In this document: in pieces, positions 51,815-58,354 of the stretch | Layout of the letters: each line of letters begins with the position of its first letter | Position numbering within the stretch: the stretch's first letter is position 1 | Assembly (NCBI RefSeq): GCF_013623905.1 | Contig: NZ_JABKDD010000019.1 | Span: forward strand, 1 to 58,354 | DNA length: 58,354 nt | From: Brevibacterium sediminis | GTDB lineage: Bacteria > Actinomycetota > Actinomycetes > Actinomycetales > Brevibacteriaceae | Reading direction: 5' to 3' | Notes under the pieces: model-generated | What the model saw: only the letters and a program-made list of their open reading frames with translations | Database searches by the model: none | Told to the model about the DNA's origin: nothing | Program-made: the position numbers and the translations under genes

Positions 51815-52912
51815 ATGGCCACAGTCACCTTCGACAAAGCACTTCGTCAATACCCCGAGGCACTCAAACCCTCCGTCGACGAGGTCAGCCTCGACATCGC
51901 CGACGGGGAGTTCCTCGTCCTCGTCGGCCCCTCGGGCTGCGGGAAGTCGACGACCCTGCGCATGCTCGCCGGGCTCGAACCCGTCGACTCCGGTCACATC
52001 CGCATCGGCGACCACGATGTCACAGACCTCTCCCCCAGGGAACGCGATATTGCGATGGTGTTCCAGAACTATGCGCTCTACCCGCATATGAGCGTGCGCG
52101 AGAACATGGCCTTTGCACTGAAGATCGCGGGAGTCGCCAAGCAGGAACGCGATCAGCGCGTCGAGGAAGCCGCCCGGCTGCTCGACCTGGAACCGTACCT
52201 CGACCGCAAGCCGAAGGCGCTGTCCGGTGGGCAGCGACAGCGAGTGGCGATGGGGCGTGCCATCGTCCGGTCCCCGCAGGTCTTCCTCATGGACGAGCCG
52301 CTGTCGAACCTCGATGCGAAGCTGCGGGTGCAGACCCGCGCACAGATCGCCTCGCTGACCCGCCGCCTCGGCGTCACCACCGTCTACGTCACCCACGATC
52401 AGGTCGAAGCGATGACGATGGGCGACCGGGTCGCGGTCCTCGCCGATGGCCGGCTGCAGCAGGTGGACACTCCCGCGAACCTCTACGATCGACCGGCGAA
52501 CCTCTTCGTCGCGGGCTTCATGGGCTCGCCGGCGATGAACCTCGTCGACGTGCCGGTCGAGGGCACGTCGCTGCGCCTCGGCGATGTCGAACTCTCACTG
52601 ACCGCGGAACAGCGTGAGCAGGTCACCGGTGAGACGGTCACCGTCGGCATCCGTCCGGAGGATCTGCAGGTCACCGAGACGCAAGGCCTCGAGGTCACCG
52701 TCGATCTCGTCGAGGAGCTCGGCGCCGATGCCTACGTCCACGGTCGAGCGGTCCTGGCCTCGGGCGAGAAGACAGTGGTGGCTCGCGTCGCCGGTCGGTC
52801 GACGATCCGCCGCGGGGACACCGTGCGCGTCGCTCCCGATACCGCGCGCCTGCACCTCTTCGACACCGATTCGGGCAGCCGATTGGCCGAGGACACACGC
52901 CGCGCCGCGTGA
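51815..52912 (+). CDS. Sugar ABC transporter ATPase (MsmX/UgpC/MalK type)
   Basis: 365 aa from the ATG at 51815, with AAAGG upstream; the longer frame is a shadow of xylB. ABC domain with Walker A GPSGCGKST (about 38-46), LSGGQRQRVAMGRA, Walker B VFLMDEPLSNLDAKLR and the H-loop VTHDQVEAMT. A C-terminal TOBE/OB regulatory domain starts near residue 240 with the VGIRPEDL motif. It powers the importer whose other subunits are encoded at 45670-49013; splitting the ATPase from the permeases across the divergent promoter is common for this class. Confidence 0.94.
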   Translation: MATVTFDKALRQYPEALKPSVDEVSLDIADGEFLVLVGPSGCGKSTTLRMLAGLEPVDSGHIRIGDHDVTDLSPRERDIAMVFQNYALYPHMSVRENMAFALKIAGVAKQERDQRVEEAARLLDLEPYLDRKPKALSGGQRQRVAMGRAIVRSPQVFLMDEPLSNLDAKLRVQTRAQIASLTRRLGVTTVYVTHDQVEAMTMGDRVAVLADGRLQQVDTPANLYDRPANLFVAGFMGSPAMNLVDVPVEGTSLRLGDVELSLTAEQREQVTGETVTVGIRPEDLQVTETQGLEVTVDLVEELGADAYVHGRAVLASGEKTVVARVAGRSTIRRGDTVRVAPDTARLHLFDTDSGSRLAEDTRRAA

Positions 52913-53047
52913 CCGGCGGACCTCGTGACCGGCGCGCCGACGGAGGCGAGCGCACCGCGGGACGGCGGCGCCGCCTCGGCGGGGGAATGCGGGGCATCAC
53001 ACAGCTCGAAAGTCGCCGCTGAGTCAGGGGAATCGGGCGTGCGCGAT

Positions 53048-53053
53048 TATGAT
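53048..53053 (+). promoter_or_regulatory. -10 box of a leaderless promoter
   Basis: TATGAT ends 6 nt before the ATG at 53060; no ribosome site in between. Confidence 0.5.
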
Positions 53054-53059
53054 CGGATC

Positions 53060-54187
53060 ATGGTCGATTTCGCACGCTCTCCCCGCTCCACCCTCGGTGT
53101 CGAGTGGGAACTGGCTCTGCTGGATTCTCGCAGCCTGGATCTGACCCCGGCTGCCGAGACTCTGTTGGCCGATGTGGCCGAGCATGCGCCCGAGTACGAG
53201 AAGCACATCGTCGGAGAGATGCTGACGAACACCATCGAGCTCGTCACCGGCGTGCACAAACAGGTGTCGACCGTCGCCGAGGATCTGGCCACTTCGATCG
53301 GGGCGCTGCGGAAGCTGACCGAGGCACGCGGTGTCGAACTGATGTCGGCGGGCACCCACCCGTTCGCGCAGTGGCAGTCGCAGGAGGTCCGCGCGAAGGA
53401 CCGTTATCTCGAACTCGTCGATCGCACCCAGTGGTGGGGCCGGAACATGCTGATCTTCGGCGTCCACGTCCACGTCGGCATCGACTCGCGCGACAAGGTG
53501 CTGCCGATCGTCAACGCACTGCTCGCCTATGTCCCGCACCTGCAGGCACTGTCCGCATCGTCTCCGTTCTGGGGCGGCACGGACACCGGCTATGCCTCGA
53601 ACCGAGCGATGATGTTCCAGCAGCTGCCGACGGCCGGTCTGCCGTTCCAGTTCGATCAGTGGGCGGACTACGAGAAGTACGTCGACGATATGCTCACCAC
53701 CGGGATCATCGACAACATCAACGAGATCCGCTGGGACATCCGGCCGGCCCCGCACTGGGGCACCGTCGAGGTCCGTGTCTGCGACGGACTGCCGACCCTC
53801 GAGGAGATCCTCGCGGTCACCGCGTTCATCCAGTGCCTCGTCGATGACATGTCCGAACGCCTCGACGCCGGTGAGACCCTGCCGACGATGCCCGATTGGT
53901 TCCACAACGAGAACAAATGGCGCGCCGCCCGCTACGGCATGGACGCGATCATCATCGAGAACGCCGCGGCCGACGAGCGTCTCGTCACCGAATGTCTCGC
54001 CGATGAGATCGAACGACTCTCGCCCGTCGCTGAACGCCTCGGCTGTGTCGACGAGCTGCACTCGATCACCTCGATCATCGAACGAGGCGTGCCCTACCAG
54101 CGCCTGCAGAAGGTCTTCGGCACCACGGGTTCGCTCACCGAGGTGACCCGCTCGCTCATCGGCGACCTCCGCAACTCCTACAGCTGA
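53060..54187 (+). CDS. GCS2-family carboxylate-amine ligase (YbdK-like)
   Basis: 375 aa from the ATG at 53060, favoured by the -10 box 6 nt upstream; codons back to 52925 would code a low-complexity Ala/Gly/Ser stretch. ATP-grasp-like glutamate-cysteine ligase fold: RSTLGVEWELALLD, TNTIELVTGVH, GTHPFAQW, HVHVGIDSRDKVL and RWDIRPAPHWGTVEVRVCD with metal-binding Glu/His residues. It joins an amino acid to a carboxylate; glutamate plus cysteine is the usual annotation, but YbdK-type enzymes are only weakly active on these, so the real substrate is open. Confidence 0.88.
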   Translation: MVDFARSPRSTLGVEWELALLDSRSLDLTPAAETLLADVAEHAPEYEKHIVGEMLTNTIELVTGVHKQVSTVAEDLATSIGALRKLTEARGVELMSAGTHPFAQWQSQEVRAKDRYLELVDRTQWWGRNMLIFGVHVHVGIDSRDKVLPIVNALLAYVPHLQALSASSPFWGGTDTGYASNRAMMFQQLPTAGLPFQFDQWADYEKYVDDMLTTGIIDNINEIRWDIRPAPHWGTVEVRVCDGLPTLEEILAVTAFIQCLVDDMSERLDAGETLPTMPDWFHNENKWRAARYGMDAIIIENAAADERLVTECLADEIERLSPVAERLGCVDELHSITSIIERGVPYQRLQKVFGTTGSLTEVTRSLIGDLRNSYS

Positions 54188-54249
54188 GGCGGCTCTTCCG
54201 GGTTCGATTGCGCCCACCCGCGGCCGCATCAGCCCCTCATGCGTCCTAG

Positions 54250-54297
54250 GGGTGGATCCACCACGATTCGCAAGGAGATTTCGAGACGGATCCACCC
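54250..54297. repeat. Inverted repeat, 10-bp arms and 28-nt loop
   Basis: GGGTGGATCC (54250-54259) and GGATCCACCC (54288-54297). Loop length 28 nt and arm core equal those at 41171-41230. It lies between the convergent ligase and Nudix genes and could be a shared terminator or a mobile repeat. Confidence 0.8.
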
Positions 54298-54349
54298 ACA
54301 GGAGACACGTGGGCCCGCAGGCACAGCCCCAACGGCGAGCGAGCCGAGC

Positions 54350-54904
54350 TCACAGATGGGGTCGGAGCAGCTCCAAGAGCGTCGGCAGCGCGGAGGCGAC
54401 TCCCGGGTGCAGTTCGTAGTCGTTGAGCTCGTCCAGCGGCACCCACGACAGCTGGATGCTCTCGGGGTCATTGATGACAGCGTCGAAGCGGCGCAGGGTC
54501 TTCGCGATCACCGTCGTGTACGACCAGGTGTCCAGGTCGAGGATGTGCGTCTCGAGGATCTCGATGCCCGATCCATCCTGGTCGGGCACCCCGGCCTCTT
54601 CCCAGGACTCCCGGACCGCGGCCTCGACCGCCGACTCGCCCATATCGCGGGCGCCGCCGGGGAATCCCCAGGTCCCACCTTCGACCGACCACAGCGCCCG
54701 GTGCTGCATGAGCACCCCGCGCTCGGGATCGACGAGCATGAGCCCCGCGGCCCCGTTGAGACCCCAATGCTTCTTCCCATCGGACCCATACGTCCACCCG
54801 TCACCCGATCGCCGAGGCGGCCGACCGGCAGGCAGGCGCGTTGACTTCGCCGCCTGTGCGTTCCGTTCGGCGGCGCTGTTCGGGTCGCTCTCAGACGAGG
54901 ACAT
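54350..54904 (-). CDS. Nudix hydrolase
   Basis: 184 aa from the ATG at 54904, which overlaps the end of tsaD by 14 nt; an ATG at 54913 is an alternative. The Nudix box is complete: [24 protein letters not shown] near residues 95-118, followed by a loop with [14 protein letters not shown]. The N-terminus has a basic [21 protein letters not shown] lead-in typical of actinobacterial Nudix proteins. It hydrolyses a nucleoside diphosphate-linked compound; the substrate is unknown. Convergent with the GCS2-type ligase gene. Confidence 0.88.
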   Translation of the reverse strand: MSSSESDPNSAAERNAQAAKSTRLPAGRPPRRSGDGWTYGSDGKKHWGLNGAAGLMLVDPERGVLMQHRALWSVEGGTWGFPGGARDMGESAVEAAVRESWEEAGVPDQDGSGIEILETHILDLDTWSYTTVIAKTLRRFDAVINDPESIQLSWVPLDELNDYELHPGVASALPTLLELLRPHL

Positions 54905-55970
54905 GATCGACATCCAAAGAGGAGACGGCGGCGAAGGACAGGTCACTCGGTCCGATTCCGCGGGAGACGAGCTCCGCACCGAGAGCTGCGACCATGGCTC
55001 CATTGTCCGTGCACAGTGTCAATGGCGGCACGCGCAGAGTCACGCCCGCCTCGGCGCAGCGAGCCGAGAGCACTTCACGCAGGTGCGAGTTCGCGGCCAC
55101 TCCCCCACCGAGGACGACATGGTTGATGCCGGTGTCAGCCGCAGCGAGCAGAGTCTTGGTCACGAGCACGTCGACGACAGCGTCTTCGAACCCGGCGGCG
55201 ATATCGGCCACCCTTAGGTCCGCGCCCAGAGTCTCGGCCTTCGTCACCTCACGCAGGGCTGCGGTCTTCAGCCCGGAGAACGAGAAGTTATACCGACGCT
55301 CGGGGTCGCGCAGGTCCTGCTTCTTCGCGAGTCCGCGCGGGAATCTCACTGCCTTCCGGTCGCCGGGGATCCCGGTGCCGTCGAGCAGGCCGAGAGCAGC
55401 CTTCGAGATGTTCGGTCCGCCGGGATAATTAAGCCCGAGCAGGCGCGCGGTCTTGTCGAAGGCCTCACCTGCGGCGTCATCGATCGTAGCGCCGAGGAGT
55501 TCGATGTCCTCGACGAGGTCGCCGATGCGCAGAATCTCGGTGTGCCCACCGGAGACGAGCAGGGCGATGGTGGGAGTGGTCAATCCGTCGACGTCCTCGG
55601 CGACGAGGTCGACGGCCACGTGAGCGGCCAGATGGTTGACTCCGTAGAGCGGTTTGCCCAGCGCCGCGGCAAGTCCTTTGGCCGCGCCGACCCCGACCAT
55701 GAGCGCACCGGAGAGACCCGGTCCGGCGGTCACCGCGACGGCGTCGATTTCGGACAGCTCCACCTCGGCGGTCTCACAGGCAGAGGCGATGGCCGGGCCG
55801 ATGGCCTGCACATGGGCGCGGGAGGCGACTTCGGGCACGACCCCGCCGAAGCGCACATGCTCGTCCATCGACGAGGAGACGGTGTTCGTCAGCAGCGTGC
55901 GCCCGCGGACGATGCCGACCCCGGTTTCGTCGCACGAGGATTCGATGCCGAGGACGAGTGGGTCGCTCAT
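54891..55970 (-). CDS. tRNA threonylcarbamoyltransferase TsaD
   Basis: 359 aa from the ATG at 55970, overlapping the previous gene by 4 nt; the frame back to 56405 is a shadow. ASKHA-fold protein with [15 protein letters not shown], the iron/zinc site [26 protein letters not shown] and [11 protein letters not shown]. It completes N6-threonylcarbamoyladenosine at A37 of ANN-reading tRNAs, working with TsaB and TsaE, whose genes are usually adjacent but are absent from this window. Confidence 0.95.
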   Translation of the reverse strand: MSDPLVLGIESSCDETGVGIVRGRTLLTNTVSSSMDEHVRFGGVVPEVASRAHVQAIGPAIASACETAEVELSEIDAVAVTAGPGLSGALMVGVGAAKGLAAALGKPLYGVNHLAAHVAVDLVAEDVDGLTTPTIALLVSGGHTEILRIGDLVEDIELLGATIDDAAGEAFDKTARLLGLNYPGGPNISKAALGLLDGTGIPGDRKAVRFPRGLAKKQDLRDPERRYNFSFSGLKTAALREVTKAETLGADLRVADIAAGFEDAVVDVLVTKTLLAAADTGINHVVLGGGVAANSHLREVLSARCAEAGVTLRVPPLTLCTDNGAMVAALGAELVSRGIGPSDLSFAAVSSLDVDHVLV

Positions 55971-56494
55971 GATCCGTCCTCCGGGGCGTCGGCAGACTCC
56001 GCGGTTTCGAGGTCGAGGTCGGAGTAGATGGCCACGAGTTCGGGTTCGGTCACCTCGGCGATGTCCATACCGAGGGTGCGGGCGAAGAGGCGCAGATGCG
56101 TGTCCCACATCGGCCCCACTTCGGCGGCCTGACCGCGGGCGGTCTCGGCATCGGGCGCGGTATGGGTGAGCACGAGCAGGGTCTCGTGACCGGTCTCCCC
56201 CTCGATCGGCAGCACGCGGAGGCCGAGCACTCCGAAGTCGTCGAGTTCGAGCAGCACGTGGTCGAAGTCCTCGCAGCTGAGGACGGATCCGTTCAGGTCG
56301 ATGTCCTCGAGCGCGAACGTGATCGTGCGCGTCTCTCCATCCTCGCCGAGGCGGAACGGCGCGAACCAGGCCCGTGCACTCTCGGCATCGGTCAGTGCGT
56401 TCCACACCGTTTCGACGTCACGCTCGAGGAGCAGCTCGATGACGAGGTCGGTGCCGTTCTCCCAGGTGACCAGGCGCGGGCTGGTCCCACTCAT
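55967..56494 (-). CDS. SRPBCC (AHSA1/START-like) protein
   Basis: 175 aa from the ATG at 56494, with GGAGGA just upstream. Starts [31 protein letters not shown], the usual first strand and helix of AHSA1-type SRPBCC domains, and has the closing long helix near residues 120-145. A hydrophobic-ligand or chaperone-cofactor role is possible; the C-terminal 25 residues are acidic. It is coupled by 4-nt overlaps to the genes on both sides (aldo/keto reductase and tsaD). Confidence 0.85.
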   Translation of the reverse strand: MSGTSPRLVTWENGTDLVIELLLERDVETVWNALTDAESARAWFAPFRLGEDGETRTITFALEDIDLNGSVLSCEDFDHVLLELDDFGVLGLRVLPIEGETGHETLLVLTHTAPDAETARGQAAEVGPMWDTHLRLFARTLGMDIAEVTEPELVAIYSDLDLETAESADAPEDGS

Positions 56495-57438
56495 GCTTCC
56501 TCCCAAGCGCCGTCGAGGGCCGCCTTCTCATCAGGACTCAGCTGCATCTCCGTTCCGGCGAGCAGCTCGGTGAGCTGTTCGGGCACGCGCGCCGAGGCGA
56601 TCGTCGAGGGGATGAAATCGTGGGTGAGCTGCCACGCGATGGCCGTGGCCGTCATCGTTACTCCGTGGTTGGCGGCGACATCGTGGAGGATTTCGAGGGC
56701 GCCGAGGGCTTTCTGGTCGTCGACGAAATCGGCGACTCGGTCACCGCGGACGCTGCCGGTGGCGTCGCCGCCGGTGTGCTTGCCGGTGAGGAAACCGGAG
56801 GCCAGTGAGTGGAAGGGCAGTTCGGCGATGCCCTCAGATCGCAGGTACGCCTGCTTCTGCGGATCGACGGCGGCGCGGGAGACGAGGTTGAACCGGTCTT
56901 GGACGACTCGATAGCAGGCAAGCGAGAACTTCGTCGAGATCTTCCGGGCTTTCTGCAGTCGCTCGAGGCTGAAGTTCGATGCCCCGAGGTAGCTGACCTT
57001 GCCGGAGCGGACGAGCGCGTCGAAGGTCTCGGCGACGGCGACCTGGTCGACGTCATCATCGTCTCTGTGGGCATAGTAGACGTCGATGTGGTCGGTGCCG
57101 AGCCGGCGCAGCGAGTCGTCGACGCAGTTGCGGATGTTCGCCGGATCGAGGCCATGCCCCTTCGGGTGCATGCCGACTTTGGTGGCGATGACCATCTCGT
57201 CGCGATTGCCGCGAGCCTTCATCCATTCGCCGATGATCGTCTCAGACTCTCCGCCCGAGTTCCCCTCGACCCAGGCCGAATACGCGTCGGCGGTGTCGAT
57301 GAAGTTTCCGCCGGCCTCGGCATAGGCGTCGAGAACAGCGAAGCTCTGATCCCGATCCGCACCCCAACCGAAGGGGTTTCCGCCCAGCTGAAGAGGGTGA
57401 ACGAAGAGATCGGTATCTGCCAATTGCACACGTGTCAT
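56491..57438 (-). CDS. Aldo/keto reductase
   Basis: 315 aa, TIM-barrel NADPH-dependent oxidoreductase. Catalytic tetrad: Asp48 (FIDTADAYS), Tyr53, Lys in VIATKVGMH and His in VYYAHRDD. C-terminal NADPH loop with AWQLTHDFIPSTIASARVPEQL. It reduces a carbonyl compound not identifiable here. It is first of a minus-strand run with the SRPBCC gene, tsaD and the Nudix gene, all overlapping by a few bases. It is divergent from heme oxygenase. Confidence 0.92.
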   Translation of the reverse strand: MTRVQLADTDLFVHPLQLGGNPFGWGADRDQSFAVLDAYAEAGGNFIDTADAYSAWVEGNSGGESETIIGEWMKARGNRDEMVIATKVGMHPKGHGLDPANIRNCVDDSLRRLGTDHIDVYYAHRDDDDVDQVAVAETFDALVRSGKVSYLGASNFSLERLQKARKISTKFSLACYRVVQDRFNLVSRAAVDPQKQAYLRSEGIAELPFHSLASGFLTGKHTGGDATGSVRGDRVADFVDDQKALGALEILHDVAANHGVTMTATAIAWQLTHDFIPSTIASARVPEQLTELLAGTEMQLSPDEKAALDGAWEEA

Positions 57439-57496
57439 ACCCTCCAGACTACCCGTTTGACCTCCACTGCTTCGGGGCAGGACCGTCTCCCGGAAC

Positions 57497-57515
57497 TCAG
57501 GTTAGGCTAAGCTAT
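57497..57515. promoter_or_regulatory. DtxR/IdeR-type iron box
   Basis: The 19-mer TCAGGTTAGGCTAAGCTAT closely follows the actinobacterial consensus TTAGGTTAGGCTAACCTAA. It lies just before a TATAGAT -10-like box and about 80 bp upstream of heme oxygenase, so the gene should be repressed when iron is plentiful. Confidence 0.75.
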
Positions 57516-57593
57516 AGATACGCAATGATGCCGATCACGCCGCCTCGGCGGCAGACCAGCATTCGGTTGGCCGCACTCCCCCAAGGAAACATC

Positions 57594-58232
57594 ATGTCTG
57601 AACCGTTCTCCGCTCGCCTCAAGGCCAGCACCGCCACCATCCACGACGAGGTCGAACACACCACGTTCATGGTCGACCTCATGGAAGGACGGCTCGACGC
57701 AAGGGCCTACGCTCTCCTGCTCAAGCAGTACGACGTCATCTACGGCGTGCTCGAGTCGAAGTCACGGGAGTTCGCCGAGGATCCGGTCTTCGCGCCGTTC
57801 TTCGACGCCCATCTGTTCCGGGCCGACCGCATCGCCGCCGATCTGGCCGCGCTCGATGGCACCGAATTGCCTGTCATGCCCAGTGCCACCGCCTATGCTG
57901 CGCACTTGGCGGGGCTCGAACGGGCCGAGCAGGTCATCGCCCACCACTACACGCGCTACCTCGGCGACCTCTCCGGCGGTCAGGCGATCGGCACCCTCAT
58001 GGGCCGGCACTACAGTCTGCCGGCGACCTCGCTGACGATGTGGGATTTCGCCGAGCTCGGCAAGACGAAGCCGTACAAGGACGCCTACCGCCGACTCCTC
58101 GACCAGGTTGCGGCAACCGGCGGTGACGAGCAGATCGTCGTCGACGAGACGATGGAAGCGTTCCGACTCAATGGAGCGCTGCTCGTCGACCTCACCGAGG
58201 CGACTGATAACCGCGCGGTTCCCGTCGCCTAG
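57594..58232 (+). CDS. Biliverdin-producing heme oxygenase
   Basis: 212 aa from the ATG at 57594, with AAGGA 6 nt upstream; a frame back to 57432 covers the promoter. HmuO/HO-1 fold: proximal heme ligand His17 in STATIHDEVEHTTF and the distal-helix motif YLGDLSGGQAIG. It opens heme to biliverdin, CO and Fe2+, releasing iron from host or environmental heme. The upstream DtxR-type box fits iron-starvation control. The final TAG lies in the CCTAGG target site of the IS481-family element next to it. Confidence 0.95.
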   Translation: MSEPFSARLKASTATIHDEVEHTTFMVDLMEGRLDARAYALLLKQYDVIYGVLESKSREFAEDPVFAPFFDAHLFRADRIAADLAALDGTELPVMPSATAYAAHLAGLERAEQVIAHHYTRYLGDLSGGQAIGTLMGRHYSLPATSLTMWDFAELGKTKPYKDAYRRLLDQVAATGGDEQIVVDETMEAFRLNGALLVDLTEATDNRAVPVA

Positions 58233-58354
58233 GTGTACTTCCCCGTGAGGTTGTGAACACGAGCTGATGGTGTGAGTCCGCCAATACCGGTATGGGGTCG
58301 ATGGAAATTATAGTCATGGACCCACGCCTCGTAGGCCGCTGCACGCTCGGCTTC
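58229..58354 (-). CDS. IS481-family transposase, C-terminal fragment (runs off window)
   Basis: The last 41 codons of a transposase on the minus strand, cut by the window edge. The end of the DDE domain is visible as WVHDYNFHRPHTGIGGLTP followed by SARVHNLTGKYT, typical of IS481-family enzymes. Its TAG stop (58229-58231) shares the CTAG with the heme oxygenase stop, so the target site supplies the stop codon. Too short to judge whether the full gene is intact. Confidence 0.88.
   Translation of the reverse strand, partial: EAERAAAYEAWVHDYNFHRPHTGIGGLTPSARVHNLTGKYT
58234..58354. mobile_element. IS481-family insertion sequence, one end
   Basis: The element appears to begin with TGTACTTCCCCGTGAGG at 58234, directly after CCTAGG (58228-58233). 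This matches the NCTAGN target preference described for IS481. The inverted repeat cannot be confirmed because the other end lies outside the window. Confidence 0.7.

Noticed and set aside
1..58354. CRISPR array, tRNA, rRNA, prophage or toxin-antitoxin genes
   Set aside because: No regularly spaced direct repeats, cloverleaf-like sequences, phage structural genes or typical toxin-antitoxin pairs were seen on either strand.

Overview
The window looks like chromosomal DNA of a high-GC actinobacterium of the order Micrococcales, most probably Brevibacterium or a close relative. The reasons are the high GC content, the gene order prfB-ftsE-ftsX-M23 peptidase, a Tad pilus cluster of actinobacterial type, an EccC/EssC-like ATPase, a DtxR-type iron box, and several genes with a TANNNT -10 box only 6-7 nt before the start codon (leaderless transcripts). 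The genus is an inference from gene content, not from a marker-gene comparison. No rRNA, tRNA, CRISPR array or prophage was seen.

Layout. 1-4.3 kb (minus): prfB, ftsE, ftsX and a secreted M23 peptidase, i.e. termination factor RF2 and the divisome FtsEX switch with its likely peptidoglycan hydrolase. 4.3-4.7 kb: a gap with a candidate short RNA or attenuator. 4.7-9.6 kb (plus): a Tad/Flp pilus operon (TadA, TadB, TadC, a small pilin-like protein, two TadE-like proteins, a TadG-like protein). 9.7-13.5 kb: an orphan EssC-like ATPase, then a convergent GNAT gene. 14.5-25.8 kb: a nucleoside uptake and salvage island. A BmpA-type lipoprotein, an ABC ATPase and two permeases import nucleosides; cytidine deaminase, thymidine phosphorylase, purine nucleoside phosphorylase, a phosphosugar mutase and deoxyribose-phosphate aldolase then break them down. 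26-31 kb: an ABC-F protein with a DksA-like protein, a membrane acyltransferase and a homocysteine methyltransferase-like enzyme. 31-37 kb: a class V aminotransferase and a gluconate module (gnd, gntK, gntP, GntR-type regulator). 37-42.4 kb: ispE, rsmA, a THUMP-like methyltransferase, sseA and an NlpC/P60 hydrolase. 42.5-44.1 kb: a GH3 lipoprotein. 44.2-52.9 kb: a divergent polyol module (mannitol/arabitol-type dehydrogenase, ABC importer, SorC-type regulator, xylulokinase, ABC ATPase). 53-58.2 kb: a GCS2-type carboxylate-amine ligase, Nudix hydrolase, tsaD, SRPBCC protein, aldo/keto reductase and an iron-box heme oxygenase. The right edge is the end of an IS481-family element inserted at the heme oxygenase stop codon.

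The most unusual content is non-coding. A 56-68 bp palindrome occurs three times, each time with its terminal TAA forming the stop codon of an unrelated gene. A second repeat built on CCGCCTCGG begins at the TGA stop codons of two other genes and recurs exactly 66 nt further on. In prfB and sseA short tandem duplications span the stop codon and double it in frame. There are also a 62-bp palindrome, an inverted-repeat pair with a constant 28-nt loop at two loci, and roughly 33 copies (counted by eye) of the 9-mer CCGAGGCGG. Repeats anchored on stop codons are the main candidate here for something not well described.
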